A stretch of DNA of 64,000 nt from Lachnospiraceae bacterium (GTDB lineage: Bacteria; Bacillota; Clostridia; Lachnospirales; Lachnospiraceae), in contig JAILLY010000114.1 in assembly GCA_024692905.1 (NCBI GenBank), forward strand, positions 1 through 64,000. Direction: 5' to 3'. Shown piece after piece: positions 28,220 to 38,914 of the stretch. A program made the translations under genes and the position numbers. The notes under the pieces are model-generated. The model had not been told where the DNA came from. It ran no database searches and saw only the letters and a program-made list of their open reading frames with translations. Position 1 is the first letter of the stretch. Every line of letters starts with the position of its first letter.

Positions 28220-31200
28220 GGATACTACGATAAAAAGGATAATGGTGATCGGCTCCGGTCCGATCGTTATAGGCCAGGCTGCCGAATTTGATTATGCCGG
28301 AACCCAGGCCTGCCTTGCTCTTAAGGAAGAAGGCTATGAAGTCATCCTGTGCAACTCAAATCCCGCAACGATCATGACCGATACATCCATAGCGGACAAG
28401 GTATATATGGAACCCCTTACCATAGAATATGCTGCAAGGATAATAAGGCGCGAAAGGCCCGATGCGATACTTCCCGGCATAGGCGGCCAGACCGGACTTA
28501 ACCTTGCGGTACAGCTGTATAAAAAGGGGGTCTTGGACGAGTGTAACGTGACTTTACTCGGAACCGGTATCGACAGCATACAGATGGCTGAAGACAGGGA
28601 ACTCTTTAAGGAACTGTGCGTAAGGATAGGAGAACCCATCCTTCCTTCAGTCGTTGTCAGTACTGTTGAAGAAGGACTTAAAGCGGCGGATGACATAGGT
28701 TATCCCGTCGTTATAAGGCCCGCATATACCCTGGGAGGAACGGGCGGCGGTTTTGCCGATTCGAAAGAGGAATTCCTTGAGATCATCAAAAATGCACTGG
28801 CACTGTCTCCCGTGTCACAGGCACTTATAGAAAAGAGTGTCAAGGGATATAAGGAAATAGAATATGAAGTCATCCGGGACGCAAATGATACCGCGATAAC
28901 TATATGCAACATGGAAAACATCGACCCCGTCGGTATACATACGGGTGATTCCATCGTCGTATGCCCTTCACAGACGCTCACCAACAAAGAATACCAGATG
29001 TTAAGGAACAGTGCGCTTAAGATAATAAGGGCACTTAAGATAGAGGGCGGCTGCAACGTCCAGTTCGCACTGGATCCCAAATCCCTTGATTATTATCTTA
29101 TCGAGGTAAATCCCAGGGTTTCCCGTTCATCCGCGCTGGCGAGCAAGGCAAGCGGATATCCGATCGCAAGGGTTTCGGCAAAGATCGGAGTGGGAATGCA
29201 TCTTGATGAGATCAGACTTGTCAATACTCCGGCATCCTTCGAACCGTCTCTTGATTATGTCGTATGCAAGATGCCTAGGTTCCCGTTCGATAAATTCACC
29301 GATGCGAACAACAGCTTAAGCACCCAGATGAAGGCAACCGGCGAGATCATGAGCATAGGAAGGACTCTCGAGGAGAGCCTCCTTAAGGCGATAAGGAGCC
29401 TTGAACAGGGTGCTGATCATCTGTATATGGCGCGTTTTGACTCTTTTGATACGAAAGAGCTTAAGAAATATATCTCGGTCGGGACCGACGACAGGATCTA
29501 TGCGATAGGCGAACTGTTAAGACGCAGCGTTCCCGATACCGAAATACATGATCTGACCGGGATAGACATGCTGTTTATCAGGAAGCTTTACAATATCATC
29601 CTCCTTGAATCGGAACTTAAGGAAAATAAAGGAGATATCGCATATCTTAAGGAAGCAAAGAGGACCGGCTTTTCAGATAAGGCGATCGGACGCTTATGGG
29701 GCCTTAAGGAAAAGGATATCTATGATATCCGGCAAAGAAACGGCATCTTTCCCGTTTATAAGATGATAGATACCTGCGCATCCGAGTTTAAAAGCTATGT
29801 TCCTTACTTCTATTCAACCTACGAGGAAGAAAATGAATCCGTCATTACAGACAAAAAGAAGATCATAGTCTTAGGCTCCGGCCCGATCAGGATAGGCCAG
29901 GGGATAGAATTCGATTATTCCACCGTACATGCGGTAAATACGATAAGGAATGCGGGTTATGAGGCGATAATAATAAACAATAACCCCGAGACCGTCTCAA
30001 CCGACTACAGCAGCGCGGATAAGCTGTATTTCGAGCCTTTATGCACGGAAGATGTGATGAACATCATAAACTTGGAGAAGCCTTTGGGCGTCATCGCTTC
30101 GCTTGGCGGCCAGACCGCGATAAACCTTGCCGATCCGTTAAGCGAAAGAGGTGTTAAGATAATCGGTACCGGCCGTGAGGCGATCGACCGGGCCGAGGAC
30201 CGTGACGAATTCAATAAAGTACTTGAAGAACTCGGAATACCCAAACCCGAGGGCTGTGCCGTAACGAGCATAGAAGAAGGGGTTAAGATGGCCTCACAGA
30301 TAGGCTATCCCGTACTCGTAAGGCCCTCCTTCGTACTCGGCGGACGGGCGATGCAGATAGTTTCAAAAGAAGAGGAGCTGCGCCATTACTTAAAGACCGC
30401 CGTTGAGATCGATGAAGACAAGCCTGTTTTAGTGGATAAATATATTATGGGCAAGGAGGTTGAGGTCGACGCCATATGCGACGGAAGGGATGTGTTCGTG
30501 CCCGGGATCATGGAGCTCGTTGAGCGTACCGGCGTCCATTCGGGTGATTCTATGAGCGTTTATCCGCCTTACAGTATCTCCGACAAGGTAAAGGGCACGG
30601 TATTAAGATATGCAAAACAGCTTGGCCCCGGAATAGGCATCATCGGACTGTATAATATCCAGTTTATCGTTGATAATGATGAAAATGTATATATAATCGA
30701 AGTAAACCCTCGTTCATCAAGGACCGTTCCGTTCCTTTCAAAGGCAACCGGATACTCCCTTGCGGATATCGCGACTCTTACAATACTCGGCATCAGTCTG
30801 AAGGAACAGGGGATATTTGACCTGTATCCCCCCGAACAGAAGCGCTGGTATGTAAAGGCACCCGCGTTCTCATTTGCCAAGCTGCGCGGCATGGATGCAT
30901 ATCTGTCGCCTGAGATGAAATCAACGGGTGAAGCCATAGGATATGACGACAAGCTGCACAGGGCGATGTATAAGGCCCTGATCGCTTCGGGTATTAAGCT
31001 GCATAACTACGGGACCGTGCTGGTGACTCTCGCCGATGAGGATAAGGAAGAAGCCCTTCCTTTGGTCAGACGCTTCTATGACCTCGGCTTTAATATAGAG
31101 GCCACGACGGTAACTGCGGAATTCCTTAAGGAACGCGGCGTTAAGACCCGTGTTGTCCATAAGATGTCCGAAGGGAGCGACGAAGTATTAAGAGTCCTTC

Positions 31201-31394
31201 GTTCAGGCTATGTAAGCTATGTCATAAATACCCGCGCGATACGTTCGGGCGTGCATTACGGCGACGGCGCGGCAATAAGGCGCACGGCCATAGAAAATAA
31301 CGTGACCATGTTCACTTCCCTTGACACGGTAAGGGTACTGCTTGATGTACTGGAGGAACTTACGATCACGGTTTCAACCATAGATGAAAGATGA
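28212..31394 (+). CDS. carB: Carbamoyl-phosphate synthase large subunit
   Basis: 1060 residues, full length. Two homologous ATP-grasp halves: the first begins IMVIGSGPIVIGQAAEFDYAGTQA, the second IVLGSGPIRIGQGIEFDYSTVHA (about residue 554). Each has its glycine-rich region (RPAYTLGGTGGGFA and RPSFVLGGRAMQIV). The C-terminal regulatory domain (about 935-1060) contains the segment LVRRFYDLGFNIEATTVTAEFLK. Overlap with carA suggests coupled translation. A small GCCGC-CTCT-GCGGC hairpin lies between its stop and the next gene. Confidence 0.97.
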   Translation: MPKDTTIKRIMVIGSGPIVIGQAAEFDYAGTQACLALKEEGYEVILCNSNPATIMTDTSIADKVYMEPLTIEYAARIIRRERPDAILPGIGGQTGLNLAVQLYKKGVLDECNVTLLGTGIDSIQMAEDRELFKELCVRIGEPILPSVVVSTVEEGLKAADDIGYPVVIRPAYTLGGTGGGFADSKEEFLEIIKNALALSPVSQALIEKSVKGYKEIEYEVIRDANDTAITICNMENIDPVGIHTGDSIVVCPSQTLTNKEYQMLRNSALKIIRALKIEGGCNVQFALDPKSLDYYLIEVNPRVSRSSALASKASGYPIARVSAKIGVGMHLDEIRLVNTPASFEPSLDYVVCKMPRFPFDKFTDANNSLSTQMKATGEIMSIGRTLEESLLKAIRSLEQGADHLYMARFDSFDTKELKKYISVGTDDRIYAIGELLRRSVPDTEIHDLTGIDMLFIRKLYNIILLESELKENKGDIAYLKEAKRTGFSDKAIGRLWGLKEKDIYDIRQRNGIFPVYKMIDTCASEFKSYVPYFYSTYEEENESVITDKKKIIVLGSGPIRIGQGIEFDYSTVHAVNTIRNAGYEAIIINNNPETVSTDYSSADKLYFEPLCTEDVMNIINLEKPLGVIASLGGQTAINLADPLSERGVKIIGTGREAIDRAEDRDEFNKVLEELGIPKPEGCAVTSIEEGVKMASQIGYPVLVRPSFVLGGRAMQIVSKEEELRHYLKTAVEIDEDKPVLVDKYIMGKEVEVDAICDGRDVFVPGIMELVERTGVHSGDSMSVYPPYSISDKVKGTVLRYAKQLGPGIGIIGLYNIQFIVDNDENVYIIEVNPRSSRTVPFLSKATGYSLADIATLTILGISLKEQGIFDLYPPEQKRWYVKAPAFSFAKLRGMDAYLSPEMKSTGEAIGYDDKLHRAMYKALIASGIKLHNYGTVLVTLADEDKEEALPLVRRFYDLGFNIEATTVTAEFLKERGVKTRVVHKMSEGSDEVLRVLRSGYVSYVINTRAIRSGVHYGDGAAIRRTAIENNVTMFTSLDTVRVLLDVLEELTITVSTIDER

Positions 31395-31432
31395 TGCCGC
31401 CTCTGCGGCCCGATAAAGGAGGATATCAGGAT

Positions 31433-32716
31433 ATGAAAACAGCGCAGGAGATAATGGACCTTATAAAGGATGAAGGTGTAGAGTTCATCCGTCTGCAGTT
31501 CACCGATATGTTCGGTATTCTTAAGAACGTTGCAGTCACCGCATCCCAGTTACGGCAGGTTCTCGTTGAAAAGTTCAGGATCGACGGGGCTGTCATGTTC
31601 GGAAGCGAATGCGGATATGACGGAGAGCTTATACTCGAACCCGATTTCGACACCTTTACCATACTTCCGTGGCGTCCCCAGCAGGGAAAAGTCGCCAAGT
31701 TCATGTGTGATGTCTGCTATCCCGACGGGACTCCGTTTGAATTCAGTTCAAGGACCATACTTAAGAATGTCATAGATAAGGCCGCGGCACAGGGCTATAC
31801 CTTCATGATAAGGCCGGAGTGCGAATTCTTCCTGTTCCATCTTGACGAAGACGGCCTTCCGACAACCATAACCCACGAGCAGGCCGGTCTTATGGATGTT
31901 GGCCCCGTTGATTTCGGTGAGAACGCAAGGAGGGAAATGGTACTGCTGCTGGATCAGATGGGATTTGATATAGAATCATCCCATCACGAAGAAGCCTCTG
32001 CACAGCATGAGATCGATTTCAAGGAAGCAGATACCCTTCAGGCTGCCGATTCCATCATGACCTTCCGTTTCGCCGTACGCTCGATAGCCAAGCGTTTCGG
32101 CCTGTATGCAACCTTCATGCCAAAGCCGAGGACGCAGGAAGCGGGTTCCGGCATGCATCTTAATTTTACCATCTATAAAGACGGAAAGAACATAATGGAT
32201 GACATGGGTGACGGTATAAATCCGGAGACCGCCGGCTTTATTTCAGGTATCCTTAAGCACTCGGGTTCACTGTGTGCCTATACCAATCCCACGGTCAATT
32301 CATATAAGCGTATCCTGCTGGCACTTGATGATTCTCAAAAGAAATGCAGGAACAGGGCACGCACCACATATTTAAGGCTCAGAAGGGGATTGTTTGAACC
32401 CGCCGTGGAATTAAGGTTCCCCGATTCGGCTGCAAATCCCTATCTTGCGCTGGCTCTGTGTATATCCGCCGGACTTTCCGGTATAAAGGAAGGCCTTAAT
32501 AAGACTTTGGATGACGGTATACTTATTAATTCGGTAGACTCCCTTCCTTTGGATCTTAAGGAGGCCGTCACCTACGCAAGGAATGATTCTTTCATCGGTG
32601 AAGTGCTCGGGGATGACTTTGCCCGGATCTATGCCGAATGCAAGGAAGATGAATGGATACGGTATATGCGGGAAATATCGCAGTGGGAGCTTAATAACTA
32701 CTTGTTCAAGCTGTAA
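31433..32716 (+). CDS. glnA: Glutamine synthetase, type I (second copy, linked to an ANTAR gene)
   Basis: 427 residues from the ATG at 31433 (AAAGGAGGATATC upstream), 38 bases after carB. Shorter than the first copy and of the clostridial/Bacillus alpha type: FTDMFGILKNV, FGSECGYDGELIL, HHEEASAQHEIDFKEAD, ATFMPKPRTQEAGSGMHLN, NPTVNSYKRIL, RTTYLRLRRG. It lacks the C-terminal extension and the adenylylation-type tyrosine. It is the glutamine producer within an operon otherwise made of glutamine consumers. The next gene, 14 bases on, is an ANTAR regulator, the arrangement known for glnA-nitR in solventogenic clostridia. Confidence 0.95.
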   Translation: MKTAQEIMDLIKDEGVEFIRLQFTDMFGILKNVAVTASQLRQVLVEKFRIDGAVMFGSECGYDGELILEPDFDTFTILPWRPQQGKVAKFMCDVCYPDGTPFEFSSRTILKNVIDKAAAQGYTFMIRPECEFFLFHLDEDGLPTTITHEQAGLMDVGPVDFGENARREMVLLLDQMGFDIESSHHEEASAQHEIDFKEADTLQAADSIMTFRFAVRSIAKRFGLYATFMPKPRTQEAGSGMHLNFTIYKDGKNIMDDMGDGINPETAGFISGILKHSGSLCAYTNPTVNSYKRILLALDDSQKKCRNRARTTYLRLRRGLFEPAVELRFPDSAANPYLALALCISAGLSGIKEGLNKTLDDGILINSVDSLPLDLKEAVTYARNDSFIGEVLGDDFARIYAECKEDEWIRYMREISQWELNNYLFKL

Positions 32717-32730
32717 GGATGTAACTGCGG

Positions 32731-33273
32731 ATGAATTGTATCATTGTGCTTATGCCCGGGATCGAAGAGGCCCGAAAAATAGGCGGGCTGCTTAACAAGC
32801 ACGGTTACCCGCCCGATCTTGTATGCACCCTTGCGGCGGATGCGCTTAGTTTAAGCTGCCGTATGGATGACGGTGTCATCATCTGCGGCAGCAGGCTTAA
32901 CGACTTAAGCTTTATCGAGCTTCAGGACTGTATACCTAAGTATTTCCGGCTCATAATACTGTCTCGCAACGTTATGAACGAGGAATATCCCGAAGAGGCT
33001 TTAAAGCTTGAGATGCCTTTAAGGATCTCCGAGCTCATCGGGGCGATCGAGGCAGAGGCGGATAAGTATTACATAAGGCCTAAGGATAATAAGGTCGTAA
33101 GGCATGCACGCAGCAACGAGGAAAGGAAATATATAGACAAAGCCAAGGCTCTTCTTATGAAGAACAGGTCGATGACCGAGCAGGAAGCTTACCGTTATAT
33201 ACAGAAAATGAGCATGGATTCCGGGAACACCATGACGGAAACCGCTCAGATGATACTGCTTCTTGGCGGATGA
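32731..33273 (+). CDS. ANTAR-domain antiterminator with degenerate receiver (NitR-like)
   Basis: 180 residues. C-terminal ANTAR RNA-binding domain (about 115-175): ARSNEERKYIDKAKALLMKNRSMTEQEAYRYIQK is followed by the family's MDSGNTMTETAQMIL end. The N-terminal domain has the length and predicted fold of a receiver but not its chemistry: strand 1 lacks the acidic pair (IIVLMPG), the phospho-Asp position reads VIICGSR, and the conserved Lys of KPL is Met (LEMPL). So it is unlikely to be phosphorylated, as in AmiR. ANTAR proteins bind leader RNA hairpins and prevent termination. It is 14 bases after glnA; I infer control by protein contact (possibly GS itself). Ribosome site AAGGA is weak. Confidence 0.85.
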   Translation: MNCIIVLMPGIEEARKIGGLLNKHGYPPDLVCTLAADALSLSCRMDDGVIICGSRLNDLSFIELQDCIPKYFRLIILSRNVMNEEYPEEALKLEMPLRISELIGAIEAEADKYYIRPKDNKVVRHARSNEERKYIDKAKALLMKNRSMTEQEAYRYIQKMSMDSGNTMTETAQMILLLGG

Positions 33274-33322
33274 TCTTATATTTTTACTTGCGGGATAACC
33301 TATGCTAATATACAATAATAAT

Positions 33323-33348
33323 TCGGGACGGCATTATGCCTGTCCCGA
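33323..33348 (+). promoter_or_regulatory. 5' UTR hairpin before aconitase
   Basis: TCGGGAC pairs with GTCCCGA, with an inner GGCA-TTA-TGCC stem. It is followed by only TTTT, so it is a weak terminator at best. Promoter-like sequence (TTGCGG, TACAAT) lies upstream; AGGAGG and the ATG follow. Confidence 0.55.
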
Positions 33349-33376
33349 GTAGTTTTGTTAATCAGGAGGTTCATTC

Positions 33377-35668
33377 ATGATCAGTTTATCACAGGGCGGT
33401 GCTTATCTTGTAAACGGTACTACAGTCATCCCCGACGGCGATGATGCTCCCTCAAAGATCAGGGCCGCAGCGGGCCGTGACGTTGACAGGGATGAGGCTG
33501 TAAAGAATACCATTGCCTACGGTATCTTAAAGGCCCATAATACGTCCGGTACAATGGATAAGCTTAAGATAAGGTTTGACAAGCTCACTTCTCACGATAT
33601 CACGTTTGTAGGCATCATCCAGACGGCAAGGGCTTCGGGTCTCGAAAAGTTCCCCATGCCCTATGTTCTTACGAACTGCCATAACAGCCTGTGTGCCGTA
33701 GGCGGGACCATCAACGAAGACGATCACATGTTTGGTCTCTCCTGTGCCAAGAAATACGGCGGTGTATACGTTCCCCCTCATCAGGCGGTAATCCATCAGT
33801 TCGCAAGGGAGATGCTCGCAGGATGCGGAAAGATGATCCTCGGTTCTGATTCTCACACCAGATACGGTGCACTCGGAACTATGGCTGTCGGCGAAGGCGG
33901 TCCCGAGCTCGTAAAGCAGCTGCTTAACAGGACCTACGATATCGACAGGCCCGGTGTTGTCGGCGTTTACCTTACCGGAAGCCCGAATCCGGGAGTCGGC
34001 CCCCAGGACGTTGCACTTGCGATCATAGGTGCCGTATTTGAAAACGGATATGTCAAGAATAAAGTCATGGAGTTCGTCGGACCCGGCGTTTCTTCGTTAA
34101 GTGCCGACTTCAGGATAGGCATCGACGTAATGACGACGGAGACCACCTGCTTATCCTCTGTATGGAGGACCGATGAGAATATCGAGGAATTCTATGATAT
34201 CCACGGACGAAAGGAAGAATACAGGCAGCTCGATCCGGGCGACGTGGCATATTACGACGGCTTCATCGAAGTCGATCTCGGAAGCATCAAGCCTATGATA
34301 GCAATGCCCTTCCATCCGAGCAATACATATACGATAGACGAGCTTAACGCAAACCTCGACGATATATTGAACGATGTCGAAAAGAAGGCTCTTGTAAGCT
34401 TAGACGGACAGGTTGAATATACGCTAAGGAATAAGGTAAGGAACGGTAAGCTTTATGTGGATCAGGGTATCATCGCAGGCTGCGCGGGCGGCGGATTTGA
34501 GAATATCTGCGCGGCAGCGGATATTCTTGACGGATCGAGTATCGGTTCGGATGAATTCACGTTAAGCGTTTATCCTGCATCAATGCCTGTTTATATGGAA
34601 CTTATAAGGAACGGCTGCGCTGCAAAGATCCTTGAAACGGGTGCCGTATTAAAGACCGCGTTCTGCGGACCGTGCTTCGGCGCCGGTGATACACCCGCAA
34701 ACAATGCCTTCTCGATAAGGCATTCAACACGTAACTTCCCCAACCGCGAAGGCAGCAAGCTCCAGAACGGCCAGATCTCCTCTGTTGCCCTCATGGATGC
34801 CCGTTCGATCGCCGCAACGGCCGCGAACAAGGGTTATCTTACGGGAGCAGACTGGTTCATCGAGGAAGGGACTCTTAAGAAATACAAGTATCATTTTGAC
34901 AAGACTATATATGAAAACCGCGTGTTTGATTCTCACGGGGTTGCCGATCCTTCAGAAGAGATCAAGTTCGGCCCCAATATTAAGGACTGGCCGAAGATGA
35001 GTCCTCTGCCATATAATCTCATCTTAAGATGCGTATCCGAGATCCATGATCCGGTAACGACAACGGATGAGCTTATCCCTTCGGGTGAGACTTCATCCTT
35101 CCGTTCAAATCCCCTCGGACTTGCGGAATTTACACTCTCAAGGAAGGATCCCGAGTACGTGGGTCTTGCAAAGGAGGTCAAAAAGGCTGAAGATGCAAGG
35201 ATAAAAGGTGAAGATCCCGCAGCGGTTGATCCCGACATTAAAAAGGTCCTTGATGTCATTAAGAAGAGCTTCCCGGATATATCGGACACTGACACAGGCA
35301 TAGGAAGCACGATATTCGCAGTAAAGCCCGGAGACGGTTCGGCACGTGAGCAGGCTGCTTCATGTCAGAAGGTCCTCGGCGGCTGGGCAAATATCGCCAA
35401 CGAATATGCCACCAAGAGATACCGCAGCAATCTGATAAACTGGGGTATGCTCCCGTTCATCATTAAGGAAGGGGCTCTTCCCTTTAAGAATAAGGATTAT
35501 CTGTTCTTCCCGGGTATAAAGAAGGCTGTTGAAGATAAAGCAACCGAGATAAAGGGATATGTGGTCTCGGACGGTCTTAAGGAATTCAGCGTAAAACTCG
35601 GAGACCTTACGGATGACGAGCGTAAGATAATCCTCAAGGGATGCCTTATCAATTATTACGCGGATTGA
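33377..35668 (+). CDS. Aconitate hydratase
   Basis: Interconverts citrate and isocitrate through cis-aconitate; it supplies the oxidative branch to 2-oxoglutarate, the carbon skeleton for the glutamate made by GltBD. 763 residues with a 4Fe-4S ligand pair in [37 protein letters not shown], and a C-terminal swivel domain (about 640-763). Shorter than typical AcnA/AcnB (about 860-900) but consistent with the compact aconitases of clostridia. Aconitase-like hydratases (for example methylisocitrate) cannot be excluded by sequence alone. It is next to the nitrogen operon but with its own leader, and convergent to the ABC operon, with just 31 bases between stops. Confidence 0.88.
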   Translation: MISLSQGGAYLVNGTTVIPDGDDAPSKIRAAAGRDVDRDEAVKNTIAYGILKAHNTSGTMDKLKIRFDKLTSHDITFVGIIQTARASGLEKFPMPYVLTNCHNSLCAVGGTINEDDHMFGLSCAKKYGGVYVPPHQAVIHQFAREMLAGCGKMILGSDSHTRYGALGTMAVGEGGPELVKQLLNRTYDIDRPGVVGVYLTGSPNPGVGPQDVALAIIGAVFENGYVKNKVMEFVGPGVSSLSADFRIGIDVMTTETTCLSSVWRTDENIEEFYDIHGRKEEYRQLDPGDVAYYDGFIEVDLGSIKPMIAMPFHPSNTYTIDELNANLDDILNDVEKKALVSLDGQVEYTLRNKVRNGKLYVDQGIIAGCAGGGFENICAAADILDGSSIGSDEFTLSVYPASMPVYMELIRNGCAAKILETGAVLKTAFCGPCFGAGDTPANNAFSIRHSTRNFPNREGSKLQNGQISSVALMDARSIAATAANKGYLTGADWFIEEGTLKKYKYHFDKTIYENRVFDSHGVADPSEEIKFGPNIKDWPKMSPLPYNLILRCVSEIHDPVTTTDELIPSGETSSFRSNPLGLAEFTLSRKDPEYVGLAKEVKKAEDARIKGEDPAAVDPDIKKVLDVIKKSFPDISDTDTGIGSTIFAVKPGDGSAREQAASCQKVLGGWANIANEYATKRYRSNLINWGMLPFIIKEGALPFKNKDYLFFPGIKKAVEDKATEIKGYVVSDGLKEFSVKLGDLTDDERKIILKGCLINYYAD

Positions 35669-35699
35669 ATAAGAACTGAAAATAATATATGACAGGTGA

Positions 35700-36758
35700 T
35701 CAGGGGAGCTTAACGGTATAAGTCTCCCCTTTTACCGTTATACTCTTAACACATGGCTCGGCACTGAATATATCCTCATCGACATACTCATATTTATCGG
35801 GAGTGATACCATTCTGCAGGTTCCGTATTATCTTCTCAACCCTCGGGCCGTGAAGCGGATTGCATTCTCCGATGCATGAAATCCTGCCGCTCCTTACAGC
35901 TTCCACTGCCTGATCGCTGGATCCGTCAAATGCAAGGACCATTATCTCACCATGCTTGATATCGGTCCCGACCGTCCTTCCGGATGCCTCGATAGCATCT
36001 ATGGCTCCGAAGGCTTCGTTATCGTTTTCACAGTAGACAACGTTTATATTGTTATACTGCTTAAGGAACTGTGACATGACCTCACGTCCCTTAGCCTGTG
36101 TAAATTCACCCGAACGCTCATCCAAAAGGTTCCATCCGTACTGCCTGACGGCTTCCCTTAAAGTCCTCGAGCGTCCTATCTCGGCCGAAGCGCCTTCTGT
36201 TCCCATGATATTGACTATATTTATCTCCCCGCCGCTTATCCTGTTTGCCTTACAGAATGCATTAAGCCACTCACAGACCTTTCTGCCTTCAAGTTCGAAA
36301 TCGGAACCTACCCAGCACGTAAAAAGATCCGGATCACTCACGTTTACCATCCTGTCAACAAGGATAACGGGTATTCCGGCATCACTTGCCTCGGTCAGGA
36401 CGGTATTCCACCCGTCTTCTATGACCGGAGCCAGTACAATATAGTCAACTTCTTTCTGGATAAAGGTACGGATCGCGGTTATCTGATTCTGCTGCTTCTG
36501 CTGACCGTCATCATATATAAGGTCATATCCGTTCTCCGCACAAAGGGAATCCTTCATTGATTCGGTATTGATATTCCTCCAGTCCGACTCGGCTCCTACC
36601 TGGGAAAATCCGACGGTTATATAGCCTTTATCATCCTTCTTGGAGGTATCATTGCTCCGTGTTCCGGCCGCGGCAGGGCTATCGGGCCTGCCGCAACCGG
36701 TTAACAGCAGTACTATGATCAATATTTGTGAGAGAAGAGTTTTAACTTTGATTTTCAT
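35700..36758 (-). CDS. Second sugar-binding lipoprotein of the YtfQ type
   Basis: 352 residues. Lipoprotein signal peptide with LLLTGC lipobox (Cys at about 22), then a Ser/Asp-rich linker and a type I periplasmic-binding fold (GFSQVGAESDWR, YIVLAPVIEDGW, CENDNEAFGAIDAIEASG, GECNPLHGP). It is clearly related to the binding protein at 40504-41628, with which it shares QVG.ESDWR and the CENDNEAFG stretch, so the operon carries two. It is the last gene of the minus-strand operon, 41 bases after yjfF. It may be a second-ligand receptor or the partner of the sensor kinase. Confidence 0.88.
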   Translation of the reverse strand: MKIKVKTLLSQILIIVLLLTGCGRPDSPAAAGTRSNDTSKKDDKGYITVGFSQVGAESDWRNINTESMKDSLCAENGYDLIYDDGQQKQQNQITAIRTFIQKEVDYIVLAPVIEDGWNTVLTEASDAGIPVILVDRMVNVSDPDLFTCWVGSDFELEGRKVCEWLNAFCKANRISGGEINIVNIMGTEGASAEIGRSRTLREAVRQYGWNLLDERSGEFTQAKGREVMSQFLKQYNNINVVYCENDNEAFGAIDAIEASGRTVGTDIKHGEIMVLAFDGSSDQAVEAVRSGRISCIGECNPLHGPRVEKIIRNLQNGITPDKYEYVDEDIFSAEPCVKSITVKGETYTVKLP

Positions 36759-36799
36759 AGCTGCTATTATAATAAATCACGGAACGATTGTACACAGTA

Positions 36800-37831
36800 T
36801 TAATGGTATTTCTTGTTTCTTATCGCGGCAAATATGCTCTGTACAACGATGAATAAGAACAGGAGAGCCGCAGTTAAGATGTTTGGCCATGAGCTTGCAA
36901 GCTTGCCGTTTGTCTTTACTATCGACGATATCGTACCGTTTATAAGTACGCCGAAGAAGGAACCGATGACGTTTCCGACACCGCCCGTAAGCAGCGTACC
37001 GCCGATTACCGCCGATGATATCGCATCCATTTCAAGGCCGAGAGCCTGCTGTACCGAACCCGACATCGTATTCAGCGAGAAGCAGATACCGCCGATGGAG
37101 CAAAGGAATGATGAGAGTACATAAGCCCTGAGCTTAACACTCTTAACATTAAGTCCCATCATTGCAGCCGACTGCTCATTACCGCCTACGGCGTAAAGGC
37201 TTCTTCCGAACCTTGTATGACGGAGCATGAAGAATATGACCGCGAGCACGATAAGTGCGATGACTACATTTATACGGATATAAGGAGCATTATAAACGCC
37301 CTTGTTATTTACATATCCGCCAAAGGGAAGACGGAGCTTATAGTTGGCCCATGCATAATAGAGTGATGAACTTTCCTTGGTTATGGACACCTGATCGGTC
37401 GATATGACCGCCGTCATGCCTCGCGTAAAGAACATTCCCGCCATCGACACTATGAATGGCTGGATCTGCAGGTAACCTACAAAGAATCCCTGCATAAGTC
37501 CGAACACAAGACCCGTTATTATGACAAGGAGTACCATTACCGGTGCGGGAATACCCTTGTTCATGCCGACTGCAAGCATCATACAGTCCATTGCGACCAG
37601 ACCGCCTACCGAAATATCTATACCTGCCGTCAGCATTACGCAGGTCATGCCGCAGGCGATACATATAAGGCCGGCATTGGTTATAAGAATGTTAAGGAAT
37701 GTCTGAAGATGCGTGAAGCCCTTCCTTCCGTACAATACACATCCAAGGCAATACAGTACTGCGAAGAGTACGATCGTTATAAGAAGAAGGATGGTATGGC
37801 TGTTAAGATTAAGCTTTTTCAGTTTATTCAT
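36800..37831 (-). CDS. yjfF: Sugar ABC transporter permease (YjfF-like)
   Basis: 343 residues, about nine to ten membrane helices from HTILLLITIVLFAVLYCLG to FLFIVVQSIFAAI. It has the BPD_transp_2 features of ribose/galactofuranose permeases (TAGIDISVGGLVAMDCM, IGGTLLTGGVGNVIGSFFGVL). It starts directly after the ytfT stop with no gap. Partner of the permease at 37832-38914; the two form the channel. Specificity for galactofuranose is only inferred from the YtfQRT-YjfF set. Confidence 0.9.
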   Translation of the reverse strand: MNKLKKLNLNSHTILLLITIVLFAVLYCLGCVLYGRKGFTHLQTFLNILITNAGLICIACGMTCVMLTAGIDISVGGLVAMDCMMLAVGMNKGIPAPVMVLLVIITGLVFGLMQGFFVGYLQIQPFIVSMAGMFFTRGMTAVISTDQVSITKESSSLYYAWANYKLRLPFGGYVNNKGVYNAPYIRINVVIALIVLAVIFFMLRHTRFGRSLYAVGGNEQSAAMMGLNVKSVKLRAYVLSSFLCSIGGICFSLNTMSGSVQQALGLEMDAISSAVIGGTLLTGGVGNVIGSFFGVLINGTISSIVKTNGKLASSWPNILTAALLFLFIVVQSIFAAIRNKKYH

Positions 37832-38914
37832 TTATGCCACCCCCTTTGAGGTCTTGTTAAGACTTCGTTTTCTCATATATGCCTTGACAGGCGGCGCCTG
37901 TATTGCAACTATCAGGATAACTATGATCGCCTTGAAAACGGGTGCCTGGTTGGTTGAAACACCGAGAGCATAAAGCGTCGTCGTTATAGCCTGGATGGTA
38001 TATGCTCCGATTATCGAACCGGCAAGTGAGAACTTACCGCCGCCGAGTGAGTTGCCGCCAAGCGCGACCGCAAGGATCGCATCCATTTCAAGATACAGGC
38101 CGATATTGTTTGAATCTGCCGACGTGATCCTCGAAGAAGCCACGATACCTGCGATACCTGCGAACAGTCCGCATATGATGTATGCAAGATGTATGATCAT
38201 CTTGGAATTAAGACCGGCTATACGGCTGGCTCTTGCATTGATACCGACCGACTGGATGTACATTCCCAAAGCCGTCTTCTTAAGTACCAGCGCAAGGATC
38301 GCGATACAGATCGCGGTGATTATTATAGGTGTGGGTATGGGACCAAGGAAGCTTCCGAAGAAACCGAAGCTGTCATTCCTTATATAAACGATAAGGTCGT
38401 TACATACCAGAAGTCCTATGGCACGTGCCGCCGAATACAATATCAGCGTCGCGACCATCGGCTGGATATTCAGCCTCGCAACGAGCAGTCCGTTAAACGC
38501 TCCGCACAGACATCCCATAAGGATACCTGCTATAACGCCGATCGCGAGCGGAACTGCAAGATCGTTGGTCGATGATACTCCGTATCCTGCAAGGAGCATA
38601 CAGCAGAATGATGCACAAAGGCTCATGACCGAACCTACGGATATATCGGTTCCGGCCGATGCCGATACGACAAGAGTCATGCCAAGCGCCAGAAGAGCCG
38701 CTTCGGAACCTCTGTTAAGGATATCGATTATCCTTCCGTACAGGATCGTTCCGTTACTTGTCGTCTGCTGAAGCGTGATCTTAAAGAATGAGAACGCTCC
38801 CGCTCCGGTCGCCACATCATGAATGATATTAACGGCCATTACAAGTATCATTGCCACTACAGGTAACAGGAGCTGTGACTTTTTTATCCTTTGTAACCAG
38901 GGTTTTATATTCAT
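37832..38914 (-). CDS. ytfT: Sugar ABC transporter permease (YtfT-like)
   Basis: 360 residues, BPD_transp_2 family with about nine to ten helices. Typical segments: MTLVVSASAGTDISVGSVMSLCASF (where the related permease reads TAGIDISVGG), LGGNSLGGGKFSLAGSIIGAYTIQ. The first residues (MNIKPWLQRIKKSQ) are basic and cytoplasmic. It overlaps ytfR by four bases and abuts yjfF. Confidence 0.9.
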   Translation of the reverse strand: MNIKPWLQRIKKSQLLLPVVAMILVMAVNIIHDVATGAGAFSFFKITLQQTTSNGTILYGRIIDILNRGSEAALLALGMTLVVSASAGTDISVGSVMSLCASFCCMLLAGYGVSSTNDLAVPLAIGVIAGILMGCLCGAFNGLLVARLNIQPMVATLILYSAARAIGLLVCNDLIVYIRNDSFGFFGSFLGPIPTPIIITAICIAILALVLKKTALGMYIQSVGINARASRIAGLNSKMIIHLAYIICGLFAGIAGIVASSRITSADSNNIGLYLEMDAILAVALGGNSLGGGKFSLAGSIIGAYTIQAITTTLYALGVSTNQAPVFKAIIVILIVAIQAPPVKAYMRKRSLNKTSKGVA

